A stretch of DNA of 64,000 nt from Thiomicrospira sp. WB1 (GCF_001507535.1 NZ_LQBN01000003.1:310001-374000), one strand, 5' to 3'. Counted from the first letter of the stretch, positions 10,281 to 18,726 are shown. Notes: generated by a model from the sequence alone, not told the origin. Made by a program: numbers and translations.

Positions 10281-10306
10281 ATGGGACGCTCTGAAAATCG
10301 TCCCAT
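10281..10306. other. Inverted repeat between tadA and cheD
   Basis: Arms ATGGGACG and CGTCCCAT around a ten-base loop, shortly after the tadA stop. No T tract follows in either direction, so termination is doubtful. The rest of the 192-bp gap shows no clear promoter. Confidence 0.45.
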
Positions 10307-10454
10307 GTGCCTGCCAAAATGCGTACAATGTCTGGAGAGTCTTTGATATGAGGCGACTCGATGGGTCGAAAAAATCTGACCTGTTCGCCTTGATATGCAT
10401 ACAAAAGACACGGCATTATTTTTCCAATTGCACTCAAAATAAAAACGACAATCT

Positions 10455-11033
10455 ATGCAAAAAAGTGTTGATCCGGCAGAAGGTTTGAATACCATCAAAA
10501 TTCTGCCCGGTGAGTTTTATGTCACGCGCGACGATGAACGCATTGAAACGGTACTGGGATCTTGTATTTCCGCCTGTGCTCGCGATCCGGTAACGGGCGT
10601 GGGAGGGATGAACCATTTTATGCTCCCGGTGGATAAAAACAGCACTGGAGCCTCCGAACTGTCCGGAGCCAATCGTTATGGCAACTATGCCATGGAAAAC
10701 CTGGTCAACGCTCTGTTACGCTCCGGTGCCCGTCGGGAACGACTGGAATTTAAGCTGTTCGGCGGTGGGCGAATCATGAATTCGGGCTCCAGTAACATCG
10801 GTTGGTACAATATTGGCTTTGCGTTTGATTACATCTACACCGAAGGGTTTAAAATCATCTCGCAGGACATTGGCGACATTTATCCGCGTAAGGTGCTTTA
10901 TTACCCCAATTCGGGACGGGTGCGGGTGCGCCGTTTGAATGCGATGCACAATCAATCACTGGTGGCGGAAGAAAGCCGCTACATCAACAACATCGGATCG
11001 AAACCCGTTGAGGGCGATGTCGAACTATTTTGA
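10455..11033 (+). CDS. cheD: Chemoreceptor glutamine deamidase CheD
   Basis: 192 residues. The CheD signature is present: the catalytic cysteine lies in LGSCISACA and the histidine in GGMNHFMLP. CheD deamidates glutamines on chemoreceptors, and in some species cooperates with the phosphatase CheC. It is the first gene of a cheD-cheA-CheZ-like operon. The last seven residues, EGDVELF, match the tails of the proteins at 13205 and 23013; this extension lies beyond the catalytic domain and looks like a docking motif. Confidence 0.95.
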   Translation: MQKSVDPAEGLNTIKILPGEFYVTRDDERIETVLGSCISACARDPVTGVGGMNHFMLPVDKNSTGASELSGANRYGNYAMENLVNALLRSGARRERLEFKLFGGGRIMNSGSSNIGWYNIGFAFDYIYTEGFKIISQDIGDIYPRKVLYYPNSGRVRVRRLNAMHNQSLVAEESRYINNIGSKPVEGDVELF

Positions 11034-11053
11034 GCGAGCTGAGGTAGCACATT

Positions 11054-13192
11054 ATGGACATGATGGAAACGTTTCGCCAAACCTATCTGGAAGAGAGCTT
11101 CGAGGGTCTGGACATTATGGAAACCGGGTTGCTGGACCTGCAACCGGGGCCACCGGACACTGAAAAGGTCAACGAAATTTTCCGTGCGGCTCACTCAATC
11201 AAGGGGGGGAGCGGCACCTTCGGGTTCAATGACATCATTGATTTCACCCATGTGCTGGAAACCCTGCTTGATGAAATGCGCGACGGTCGCCGCAATGTGA
11301 CTCAGGAAGCCACCGATGTGATGTTGCACGCAGTAGATATTCTGCGAGACATGATGACGGCCCTGCAAAATCACGAAGAGATCGATCACGACAAAGCCGG
11401 AGAAGTGCAGGCCCAGATGGAAAAACTCCTCAATGGCGGTGAGTCTGCACAACCTGCTGCCTCCGACGAGGGTGGGAGTTCGGACAATGCTCAGCCGGAG
11501 CAGCCCGCTCAAGGCGATTGGGAAATCGAAGTCATTCCGGAAACGACCCTGTTGCAAACCGGCAATGAGCCTATTCGCATCTTCCGTGAGCTGGAAACAC
11601 TGGGCGAACTCAGCGTGGAAGCCGATGACACTAGGTTGCCGGAGCTGGAGGCCTTTAACCCGGAAGAAGTGTATTTAAGCTGGCATCTGACGCTTTCAGG
11701 CGAAGGCATTAAAGAAGACGATGTGCGCGAGGTGTTTGAATGGATTGATGGCGACGGTGCTGAAATCAAGATTACGCCGCCACAGGCGCAAACAACAGAG
11801 CAGGCCCCGGCAGAATCTGCCGCATCAGTGGCCCAACCTGCCGCTGCACCGACGGCCGAAGAAAAGCCTAAGAGCGAAGCACCGGCGGCTGCGAAACCGG
11901 CAGCCAAGCCTGCCGCCAAAAAAGCGGGGGATAAGCCCACTCCTGCCAAGAAGCAGGAAGGCTCGATTCGAGTGGATCTGAGCAAAATCGATCAGTTGGT
12001 GAACCTGGTCGGGGAACTGGTGATTACCCAATCCATGCTCAGCCAGTTTGGTGAACAGGCAGAGCAGGTTGATCAGGATGTTCAGGAAAGTGAACAGGCC
12101 AGCACCAACCGTGAAGAGTGGGTGGATAAATTAAAAGAGGGGCTGACGCATCTGGAACGCCATACGCGGGATCTGCAGGAAAGTGTAATGAATATCCGCA
12201 TGTTGCCGGTCAGTTTTGCGTTTAACCGTATGCCTCGTATTGTGCACGACGTCAGTCAGAAACTGGGCAAAAAGATTGACCTGGTGATGGAAGGTGAGAA
12301 CACCGAGCTGGATAAAACCATGCTGGAGGCGCTTACTGATCCGCTGGTGCACATCGTTCGAAATTCCATCGACCACGGGGTGGAATCACCGGAAAAACGT
12401 CTGGAAAAAGGCAAGCCCGAAACCGGTATGGTGAAAATGGCAGCGTTTCACCAGGGTGGCAATATTTTGATTCAGATTACCGATGATGGCGCCGGGATCG
12501 ACGCTGACAGAGTACGTCAGAAAGCGATTGAGAAGGGGGTCATTTCCGAAGAAGACAAGTTGAGCGACCAGGAAGCTGTGGACTTGATCTTTAACGCTGG
12601 TTTCTCTACCGCGGAAGCGGTGTCAGACGTGTCCGGCCGTGGGGTCGGTATGGATGTGGTGCGTCGAAACATTCGTGGCCTCGGTGGCACCGTGGAAGTG
12701 CAGACTGAGCTGGGCAAAGGGTCGGTGTTCACCATCCGCTTACCGCTGACCCTGGCGATTCTGGATGGTCAGTTGGCCAAAGTCGGTTCCCAGAATTATG
12801 TGTTCCCCTTGATTTCGATTGTTGAATCGATTCAGGTGGACAAGTCGCTGGTCAAAGGCATCGGCGGGCAGACGGAACTCTACAAACTGCGGGATCAATA
12901 CATTCCGGTGATCCGATTGCATAAGCTGTTAGGGGTGGCCGATGCGCGCACTGACTTGGAAGAAGGGTTGTTGGTTGTGGTGGAAGACGGCGGTCGCCGG
13001 GCCGGTGTGTTTGTGGATGACTTGTTGGGGCAGCAACAGGTGGTGATTAAGAGCCTCGACCAAAACTTCATGAAAATTCAAAGCATCGCCGGGGCAACGA
13101 TTCTGGGCGATGGGACGGTTTCATTGATTCTGGATATTTCGGAGACATTGTCCTATCATAAGGGCGCTGGCAGCCACAGCAGTGCTGCATAA
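11054..13192 (+). CDS. cheA: Chemotaxis histidine kinase CheA
   Basis: 712 residues. Domains in order: an Hpt/P1 domain with the phosphorylated histidine in AAHSIKGGSGTFGF (about 45-60); a response-regulator-binding P2-like region at about 155-240 (FRELETLGELSVEAD); an Ala/Pro/Lys-rich linker at 250-300; the P3 dimerisation helices; the P4 ATPase (RNSIDHGVE N-box and DDGAGID and GRGVGMDVV G-boxes); and a CheW-like P5 domain at the end. It phosphorylates CheY and CheB in response to receptors. It follows cheD by 20 bp and precedes the CheZ-like gene by 12 bp. No cheW gene is in the window. Confidence 0.97.
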   Translation: MDMMETFRQTYLEESFEGLDIMETGLLDLQPGPPDTEKVNEIFRAAHSIKGGSGTFGFNDIIDFTHVLETLLDEMRDGRRNVTQEATDVMLHAVDILRDMMTALQNHEEIDHDKAGEVQAQMEKLLNGGESAQPAASDEGGSSDNAQPEQPAQGDWEIEVIPETTLLQTGNEPIRIFRELETLGELSVEADDTRLPELEAFNPEEVYLSWHLTLSGEGIKEDDVREVFEWIDGDGAEIKITPPQAQTTEQAPAESAASVAQPAAAPTAEEKPKSEAPAAAKPAAKPAAKKAGDKPTPAKKQEGSIRVDLSKIDQLVNLVGELVITQSMLSQFGEQAEQVDQDVQESEQASTNREEWVDKLKEGLTHLERHTRDLQESVMNIRMLPVSFAFNRMPRIVHDVSQKLGKKIDLVMEGENTELDKTMLEALTDPLVHIVRNSIDHGVESPEKRLEKGKPETGMVKMAAFHQGGNILIQITDDGAGIDADRVRQKAIEKGVISEEDKLSDQEAVDLIFNAGFSTAEAVSDVSGRGVGMDVVRRNIRGLGGTVEVQTELGKGSVFTIRLPLTLAILDGQLAKVGSQNYVFPLISIVESIQVDKSLVKGIGGQTELYKLRDQYIPVIRLHKLLGVADARTDLEEGLLVVVEDGGRRAGVFVDDLLGQQQVVIKSLDQNFMKIQSIAGATILGDGTVSLILDISETLSYHKGAGSHSSAA

Positions 13193-13204
13193 CCCGAGGA
13201 TATT

Positions 13205-13774
13205 ATGTCATTTGCTTTAGGCGCGAAAGAAGTTCAGGAAACCATTCTCATGCTCAATCTGTCGGTGGCACAGATTGAATTGTCAATCAATGAAGGCGAT
13301 CACTCCGTCAACACATTAATTGATTCGTTCACGTATATGTCGCAGCATTTGGAAGCGATTGAGCAATCGAGTCAGAAAATCGCTCATTTGTCTGACCAGG
13401 TAGATGGGATGGCTGAGCACAACGCTTCTTTGCTGTCTCAGACCTCCGAGTTGTCAGAAAAAATGCATCAGGCAATTATTGCCTTTCAGTTTTACGACAA
13501 GTTGTCTCAGCGACTCAATCACGTGTCGGTTGGTTTATCAGGCCTGGCAGAAATTGTTTCGCATGAAATGCACGCCAAGGATCAGGCGCAGTGGGAATCT
13601 TTCAGACAGGCGGTGCGCAAAGGCACCAGTATGCAGGAAGAGGAAGAGCTGTTTGAATTGATTTTTGATAAAAAATGCCCGGTTGATGAAGCCATTGAAA
13701 CCATGAAAGGACGCATGCGGGAACGCCTTAAACATCCGGTCGAGCCCGAGGAGGACCCGATTGAGTTGTTCTGA
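13205..13774 (+). CDS. CheZ-like helical chemotaxis protein, unassigned
   Basis: 189 residues, soluble and predicted mostly helical, with no signal peptide. I do not recognise a named family. The helix AFQFYDKLSQRL has Asp98 and Gln102 in the D-x-x-x-Q spacing used by E. coli CheZ (Asp143, Gln147) to hydrolyse CheY-P, and similar QFxDxxxQ helices occur in some receptor proteins. The C-terminus, EDPIELF, is an acidic-hydrophobic tail like those of CheD and the receptor at 23013, and recalls the CheY-binding tail of CheZ. It lies 12 bp after cheA with a GAGG ribosome-binding site and is almost certainly cotranscribed. Phosphatase function is inference. Confidence 0.75.
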   Translation: MSFALGAKEVQETILMLNLSVAQIELSINEGDHSVNTLIDSFTYMSQHLEAIEQSSQKIAHLSDQVDGMAEHNASLLSQTSELSEKMHQAIIAFQFYDKLSQRLNHVSVGLSGLAEIVSHEMHAKDQAQWESFRQAVRKGTSMQEEEELFELIFDKKCPVDEAIETMKGRMRERLKHPVEPEEDPIELF

Positions 13775-13813
13775 TGCGCCCCTTGTCCTTTGATGTTAAG
13801 GGGCAAACATCGC

Positions 13814-14692
13814 ATGAAATGGGGCGTTTGCCTACTCTGGCTCGCCTCGGTCGCCATGGCCGACCCACCTCCTAATCTCTTCCTGCTAGAAACCTACCCG
13901 CCAGAACGTTTGAAAGCCTTATCGCCAGACAAGCCCGTTGCTGACTTCGCCTTAACCGGCTGGTGGTTGAGTGAAAAATATGACGGCATGCGCGCCTATT
14001 GGGATGGTGAAAAGCTGTTGTCTCGCCAGGGAAATGTGATTCATGCGCCAGACTGGTTTACCGAACAATGGCCTTCTTTTGCGTTGGATGGTGAATTGTG
14101 GCTTGAAAGGCAGGCTTTTGCCGAAACCATGTCCATTGTGCGTCAGACTGAACCGGATGAACGTTGGCGGCAAGTGACCTTTCAGGTGTTTGACGTGCCA
14201 AATGCCCCCGGTGGTCTGACCCAGCGATTGGCGAGGCTGACACGTTTCCTGACGCAAGCACCTTCCATCTCTTCTCTTTCGGTGGTGAAACAAATCCAGC
14301 TGAAGGATTCAGCGCATTTTAAGCAACTGTTTTCCCGGCTACAGGAAAAAGGGGCTGAAGGCGCGGTGGTGCGCGCGCCGAACCAGTCTTATTTGTCCGG
14401 TCGTTCTGATCAGGCCTTAAAAGTAAAACTCCATCAGGAGGCCGAATGTCAGGTGCAAGGCTATCAGCCGGGAAGAGGGCGTCTTGAAGGGATGGTTGGA
14501 TCATTGCGGTGTGAACCGCATTCAGACAGTGGATTTGACAGTCGGTTTTCAGTGGGCAGTGGCTTAACCGATGCGCAACGGAAAACGCCTCCGAAAGTGG
14601 GGGCTTGGATCACCTTCAAGTATTATGGTCGAACGCGCCATGGGAAGCCGAGGTTCCCGGTGTTTATGCGTGTTCGCCCGGATTTTCCATGA
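13814..14692 (+). CDS. ligE: Periplasmic ATP-dependent DNA ligase LigE
   Basis: 292 residues from the ATG at 13814, chosen for AAGGGG at good spacing and a clean signal peptide; upstream TTG and ATG starts at 13790 and 13793 only lengthen the n-region. The signal peptide ends at AMA-D. The minimal ligase core follows: adenylation motif KYDG with Lys55, DGELWL (motif III), EGAVVR (motif IV), and the OB-fold ending in VGAWITFKYYG. Lig E enzymes are exported single-protein nick-sealing ligases often found in naturally competent proteobacteria. comEA lies 0.9 kb away, which fits a role on incoming or extracellular DNA. Confidence 0.9.
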   Translation: MKWGVCLLWLASVAMADPPPNLFLLETYPPERLKALSPDKPVADFALTGWWLSEKYDGMRAYWDGEKLLSRQGNVIHAPDWFTEQWPSFALDGELWLERQAFAETMSIVRQTEPDERWRQVTFQVFDVPNAPGGLTQRLARLTRFLTQAPSISSLSVVKQIQLKDSAHFKQLFSRLQEKGAEGAVVRAPNQSYLSGRSDQALKVKLHQEAECQVQGYQPGRGRLEGMVGSLRCEPHSDSGFDSRFSVGSGLTDAQRKTPPKVGAWITFKYYGRTRHGKPRFPVFMRVRPDFP

Positions 14693-14698
14693 GGCGGC

Positions 14699-15346
14699 TT
14701 AAAACTGGAACGTGTCTTCCGGTTCGGCGTTGATCAAGTAAGGCAGCACCGTTTCAAACAGTGGTTCACTGCTCCATTCGTTGTCGCTGACACGGGTAAT
14801 GATTTGTGTGGTCATGGCTGGTGCGTGACCGGTGGTGACGGCCAGGCGTCCTCCCAGTGCCAACTGCTGTTTGTAAGCATCGATCATTTTGGGCAGGGCG
14901 CCGGTAATAAAAATCACATCGTAGGTCTGTCCGTCATCCCAGCCATTGTGCGCATCGCCCTGTTCAAACTGTATGTTGTCGTAATCGCTTAGACGTGATT
15001 GGGCGGTGGCCTGTAAAGATGGGTAAATCTCGACAGTGGTGACCGTGTCGGTGCTTGCCGCCAGAAGGGCGGTGGTGAAGCCAGAGCCCGTCCCGATTTC
15101 CAGCGCTTTGTCATCGGCGCATGGGGTCAGGCCTTGCAGGATGCGTGCTTCGACGCGGGGAGGCAGCATGGTTTGACCTTCGCCGATGGGAAGCTCAAAG
15201 TCGCTATAGGCCAGTGCTTTTTGATCGTCGGCGACAAAATGGTGACGCGGAATCTCGCTGAAGAGTTCTAGAATGTGCGGGTCAAGCACGTCCCAGGGAC
15301 GGATTTGCTGTTCCACCATGTTAAATCGGGCCTGGTCAAAGTTCAT
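14699..15346 (-). CDS. pcm: Protein-L-isoaspartate O-methyltransferase family
   Basis: 215 residues. The N-terminal half has the Pcm-type VEQQIRPWDVLDP and the substrate-site block ALAYSDFELPIGEGQTMLPP. The SAM-binding motif is LEIGTGSGFTTALLA, followed by an acidic residue at VTTVEIY. Pcm repairs isoaspartyl damage in proteins. It is convergent with ligE, with only six bases between their stops. The 257 bp upstream hold a minus-strand TATAAT (15442-15447) with a poor -35. Confidence 0.9.
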   Translation of the reverse strand: MNFDQARFNMVEQQIRPWDVLDPHILELFSEIPRHHFVADDQKALAYSDFELPIGEGQTMLPPRVEARILQGLTPCADDKALEIGTGSGFTTALLAASTDTVTTVEIYPSLQATAQSRLSDYDNIQFEQGDAHNGWDDGQTYDVIFITGALPKMIDAYKQQLALGGRLAVTTGHAPAMTTQIITRVSDNEWSSEPLFETVLPYLINAEPEDTFQF

Positions 15347-15603
15347 GCTGGGTCCTCAAAATGTTTGTCTTCTACTGTGCAGCTCCTGAAATGTCATGAA
15401 CGGTGTCGGAATGAGTCATGACTTTCCAAAAACAGAGACGCATTATACTCAATCCGGGCGCAAATGGACATCCCTGTCCCTGCCCGCTTTTTTCTCTTTT
15501 TCTCTGAATCCAAGATAATTTTGAATGTGCATTTCCACTGTGTTACTGTCAGTTTTACGTAGCCAATTGGCTGCGGGTATCCAAAGACAGGAGTACAGAG
15601 CGT

Positions 15604-15858
15604 ATGTGGAAATCAATGATCACTTTTTTGTTTGCCAGCCTGGTATCCTTTTCAGTCTGGGCCGGTTCGGTGAATGTGAATGAGGCCTCCGCTTCGGAAT
15701 TGGCGCAGCTCAATGGCATCGGTAAGGTCAAGGCGGAGCGGATTGTGGCCTACCGTGAAGCCAATGGTGAGTTTGATGAAGCCCAGGATCTGCTCTCGGT
15801 CAAAGGCATCGGCACCAAAACGCTGGCGAAAAACCGAGACCGGATCGAGGTCGAATAA
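15604..15858 (+). CDS. comEA: ComEA-like helix-hairpin-helix DNA-uptake protein
   Basis: 84 residues: a signal peptide (cleavage near VWA-G) followed by a double helix-hairpin-helix DNA-binding domain, with hairpins LNGIGKVKAERIVAY and VKGIGTKTLAKN. ComEA binds incoming double-stranded DNA in the periplasm and ratchets it inward during transformation. It has its own short transcription unit; AGGAG lies about 11 bp before the ATG. With the exported ligase nearby it suggests natural competence, though no com or pil machinery is in the window. Confidence 0.92.
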   Translation: MWKSMITFLFASLVSFSVWAGSVNVNEASASELAQLNGIGKVKAERIVAYREANGEFDEAQDLLSVKGIGTKTLAKNRDRIEVE

Positions 15859-15890
15859 CCTTGCCCGCCTGTTGTTCTGACAGGCTTGTG

Positions 15891-16514
15891 TCATCGCTTG
15901 AACTGTTTAATGGTGGCGGTGACCACGCCCCACAAGGTGATCTCGTGGTTGTCTTTGACCGGGATGGGCGGATAGTTGCTGTTTTCGGGCACTAACCACA
16001 AACCTTCTTGCTCTATTTTCAGACGCTTGACGGTGACGTCTTCGTGAATCGACGCAATCACAATGTCGCCATCCTGCGGCGACAGCCCACGGTCGACGAC
16101 CAGTAAATCCCCGCGTTCAATGCCGGCGTCCTGCATGGAATCCCCTTCAACCGTCACCAGAAAGGTGGTTTGCGGCTCCCGTATCAGTTTCTGGTTCAGG
16201 TCAAGCCGGTTTTCGATGTAATCATCCGCCGGACTGGGAAAGCCAGCCGTGACTTTATGACTGTAGAGGGGAAGGGAGACGCTGGTGGCAAAGTCAGGGT
16301 GAGCGATCTGATGTCCAGCTCGGTTTAACGTCGTTGAAAAGTCGGCGTTGTCTGGCTGTTGGGTCGGTTGCGCCTGTTGCGTCAACCAATGCTTGATGAT
16401 GGCCACTTTGGAGGCAGGGACACGCATCACGCGGGTTGGTTCGCCATAGGGGCCACTGCCTTTTTTGCGACCGGCGCCGGGTCGGGCGCCGCCATGATTG
16501 GATGAGTTGGTCAT
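15891..16514 (-). CDS. umuD: DNA polymerase V protease subunit UmuD
   Basis: 207 residues, the long UmuD form. The N-terminal extension GGARPGAGRKKG...EPTRVMRVP (8-33) is followed by a linker and the self-cleaving S24 domain: cleavage site Ala90-Gly91 in VTAGFPSP, nucleophile Ser126 in EGDSMQDAG, and Lys163 in TVKRL. After RecA-stimulated cleavage it activates UmuC for translesion synthesis. Unusually, umuD and umuC are divergent here rather than a umuDC operon. It is convergent with comEA. Confidence 0.94.
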   Translation of the reverse strand: MTNSSNHGGARPGAGRKKGSGPYGEPTRVMRVPASKVAIIKHWLTQQAQPTQQPDNADFSTTLNRAGHQIAHPDFATSVSLPLYSHKVTAGFPSPADDYIENRLDLNQKLIREPQTTFLVTVEGDSMQDAGIERGDLLVVDRGLSPQDGDIVIASIHEDVTVKRLKIEQEGLWLVPENSNYPPIPVKDNHEITLWGVVTATIKQFKR

Positions 16515-16534
16515 TATCTGAGAACCTCTTGAAA

Positions 16535-16587
16535 TCTGTTACGTTTTTACGGTCAGTCTGGTAGAATTTATTAACGATTGTAACAGA
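16535..16587. promoter_or_regulatory. Inverted-repeat operator between divergent umuD and umuC
   Basis: TCTGTTAC (16535-16542) and its exact reverse complement GTAACAGA (16580-16587) flank the 92-bp divergent promoter region, one copy near each gene. Neither forms a complete CTGT-N8-ACAG LexA box, so the regulator is uncertain, but the placement suits joint control of both genes. Confidence 0.5.
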
Positions 16588-16606
16588 ATTCAAATAAAGA
16601 GGCGTC

Positions 16607-17956
16607 ATGGCCAGAATTGCGTTGGTGGATGGCAATAGTTTTTACGCTTCCTGCGAAGAGGCGTTTCAGCCCTGGTTGAAAAAACGGCCGGTGGTGGTGC
16701 TCTCGAACAACGATGGCTGCATTGTGGCAGCCAATGCGCGGGCCAAACAGCTGGATGCCTGGTTGGCACAGCAAAGCATCCAGTTGGGCCAGGGTGGTTT
16801 TAAAGCGGCGAGACCGACCAGCTTGATGTATCAGCCGTATTTCAAGGTGGCGCCCTACCTGAAAGAAATGGGCGCGGCCGTGTTCAGTTCCAACTACGAA
16901 TTGTATGCTGATATGAGCGCGCGCATGCACAGTCTGCTCGGCCAGTGCGCTCCGAGACAGGAAATTTATTCCATTGATGAGTGTTTTTTGGATTTGGCAG
17001 GGCTTGAAGTGGCGGACTGGACCGAGTATGGCCGGGGCATCCAATCCAGAATTGCTCAGGGCTTGGGGTTGCCGGTGGCGGTGGGCATTGCCGCGACCCA
17101 TACACTGGCGAAGCTGGCCAATCATCTGGCCAAGCGTACCCCTGCCTATGCTGGGGTATTGGATCTGGCTGCGCTGAGTGAGTCAGCCAAAGCGGCGATT
17201 TTTGCCACGGTGCCGGTGTCAAGTGTCTGGGGGATCGGGCAGCGGTTGACGCGGCGGCTGCATGCGATGGGGGTGGAGACGGTGCGTGACTTTATTCGTT
17301 GTGACCCGCGCCAGATTCGTCGTCGTTTTTCGGTGCGGGAAGAAAAAATTTTGCGGGAGTTGCGAGGGGAGTCCTGCTTGAGTGCGCTGGACCCGGACGG
17401 GCCCAACCAGCAGATACGGGTATCACGTTCGTTTGGGCAGCCGGTGACGCAGTGGGCGGCGTTGGCCGAGGCGATGAGCGCGTTTGCGCAACGGGCGGGC
17501 GAAAAACTGCGTCGCCAGAATGCGACCTGTCAGGCGGTTAATGTGATGTTGCGGACCAATCCGCATGCGCCGGATTTTTATCAGGCACAGGCTACGCAAC
17601 CGCTGGTGCAGCCGACGCAGGACACCCGTTGGCTGATCAAACAGGGCAAAGCACTTCTAGCGGGCTTGTGGCAGCCGGAACGGGCTTATCGCAAGGTACA
17701 GGTCACCTTGTCTCACATTCAGCAAGTCGGGCCGTGTCAGGTTGACTGTTGGGCATCCGACGTGGGCCCGGTCGCATCGGAAAATGCCTCGGTATTGATG
17801 GCGACCATGGATGAGTTGAATAAAAAAATGGGGCGCGGTGCGGTGCAGTTTGCCGCCGCAGGCATGCGGGAGTCACCACGTTCGTGGCAGATGCGTCGCT
17901 CACACTGCTCGCCCCGTTATACCACGCGTTGGGACGAACTCATGAAAGTGCACTGA
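16607..17956 (+). CDS. umuC: DNA polymerase V catalytic subunit UmuC
   Basis: 449 residues, the normal range for UmuC. Y-family polymerase motifs are intact: LVDGNSFYASCE at the N-terminus with the first metal aspartate, and YSIDECFLDL with the second pair. The helix-hairpin-helix region VWGIGQRLTRRLHAMG, the little-finger domain, and the UmuC-type C-terminus SPRYTTRWDELMKV follow. It performs error-prone bypass of lesions together with cleaved UmuD. It is divergent from umuD and convergent with the acetyltransferase gene. Confidence 0.96.
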   Translation: MARIALVDGNSFYASCEEAFQPWLKKRPVVVLSNNDGCIVAANARAKQLDAWLAQQSIQLGQGGFKAARPTSLMYQPYFKVAPYLKEMGAAVFSSNYELYADMSARMHSLLGQCAPRQEIYSIDECFLDLAGLEVADWTEYGRGIQSRIAQGLGLPVAVGIAATHTLAKLANHLAKRTPAYAGVLDLAALSESAKAAIFATVPVSSVWGIGQRLTRRLHAMGVETVRDFIRCDPRQIRRRFSVREEKILRELRGESCLSALDPDGPNQQIRVSRSFGQPVTQWAALAEAMSAFAQRAGEKLRRQNATCQAVNVMLRTNPHAPDFYQAQATQPLVQPTQDTRWLIKQGKALLAGLWQPERAYRKVQVTLSHIQQVGPCQVDCWASDVGPVASENASVLMATMDELNKKMGRGAVQFAAAGMRESPRSWQMRRSHCSPRYTTRWDELMKVH

Positions 17957-17978
17957 CGTCGCATGATTTGTCGGGCGA

Positions 17979-18437
17979 CTAGGGGGTGGGCAGGTTGTAC
18001 ACATACAGATGCCAGGGTTTGGCATGATCAACCGCCTGTTGCCAGCGTTTCTGCAACGGTGCCGGCAGCTTACTTTCATCGGCAGGGTGAAACCCGACGC
18101 TCTGATAGAGGCCTTGGTAGGGTGTGGGCACAAATGCCACCAGCTGGGTCAAAGAGGATTCAAAGCGTGATGTCTCTTGCATCACTTGGCACAGCAAGGC
18201 CTGTCCCAGCCCCTGGCGACGATGAGGGGGTGAGACGAACAGGCTGCGAAGCCAGAGAGAGTGTTCCATCCATTGTCCCCAAATGGCACCGGTATAGCCC
18301 GCGCTAGAGTGGTGAGTGCACCATAATGGCGCCTGACGCGGGGCGGTGGTTTGTCGATGGTGCTTGAGGAAATGATTGACTGCGCGGAAACGGGGACTGG
18401 CAGGGTCAATGCGATGAACCTGACGATCAGTTATCAT
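17979..18437 (-). CDS. GNAT-family N-acetyltransferase
   Basis: 152 residues from the ATG at 18435-18437, which overlaps the flhX stop by 11 bp and suggests translational coupling; a start 16 codons earlier is possible. The acetyl-CoA-binding motif LFVSPPHRRQGLGQALL and the later GLYQSVGFHPA segment mark the GNAT fold. The substrate is unknown. It is the last gene of the minus-strand run fliK-like, cheY, STAS, flhX. Confidence 0.85.
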   Translation of the reverse strand: MITDRQVHRIDPASPRFRAVNHFLKHHRQTTAPRQAPLWCTHHSSAGYTGAIWGQWMEHSLWLRSLFVSPPHRRQGLGQALLCQVMQETSRFESSLTQLVAFVPTPYQGLYQSVGFHPADESKLPAPLQKRWQQAVDHAKPWHLYVYNLPTP

Positions 18438-18720
18438 CGTTTCGGTCGGGTCTGGGCATGGGTTTGCCGGAAATCTGATAGGCAAAAATCAGAACCTGTA
18501 CCACCGCCTCGTAAAGCACTTCCGGGATTTCATCGTCCAGTTCGACCTGGGCCAGCAGCTCCACCAGGTAGGGGTCTTCTTGAATGGGAACATTGTGTTC
18601 CCGAGCCACAGCCAGGATCTGCTCGGCCAGATGGCCGCGGCCTTTTGCGGTGACTCTGGGGGCGCCTTCACCCTCATAATGCAGGGAGACGGCAAGCGGT
18701 TGTTGGGCGTCAGAAGGCAT
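18427..18720 (-). CDS. flhX: FlhB-like C-terminal-domain protein FlhX
   Basis: 97 residues with no membrane segments. The sequence matches the cytoplasmic tail of FlhB/EscU/YscU (AVSLHYEGEGAPRVTAKGRGHLAEQILAVAREH, then DPYLVELLAQVELDDEIPEVLYEAV). The NPTH autocleavage site of full FlhB is absent, as in stand-alone FlhX/YlqH proteins. FlhB tails set the substrate switch of the flagellar export gate with FliK, and a FliK-like gene lies 1 kb upstream in the same run, so this may be a FliK/FlhX pair parallel to the main fliK/flhB. Confidence 0.87.
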   Translation of the reverse strand: MPSDAQQPLAVSLHYEGEGAPRVTAKGRGHLAEQILAVAREHNVPIQEDPYLVELLAQVELDDEIPEVLYEAVVQVLIFAYQISGKPMPRPDRNDDN

Positions 18721-18726
18721 AAAATC

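Noticed and set aside
9372-10400. Long open frame on the minus strand over guaA and tadA
   Set aside because: It lies wholly opposite two strongly conserved genes, and its product has no recognisable motif. It is a mirror of their codon bias.
15561-15572. Palindrome AGCCAATTGGCT before comEA
   Set aside because: A single 12-bp palindrome with no second copy seen, and not matching a Crp site. Not enough to call an operator.
15891-16514. umuD as a phage or plasmid repressor because of its GGARPGAGRKKG start
   Set aside because: Long UmuD proteins commonly carry this extension, the cleavage site and Ser/Lys dyad are intact, and umuC is adjacent.
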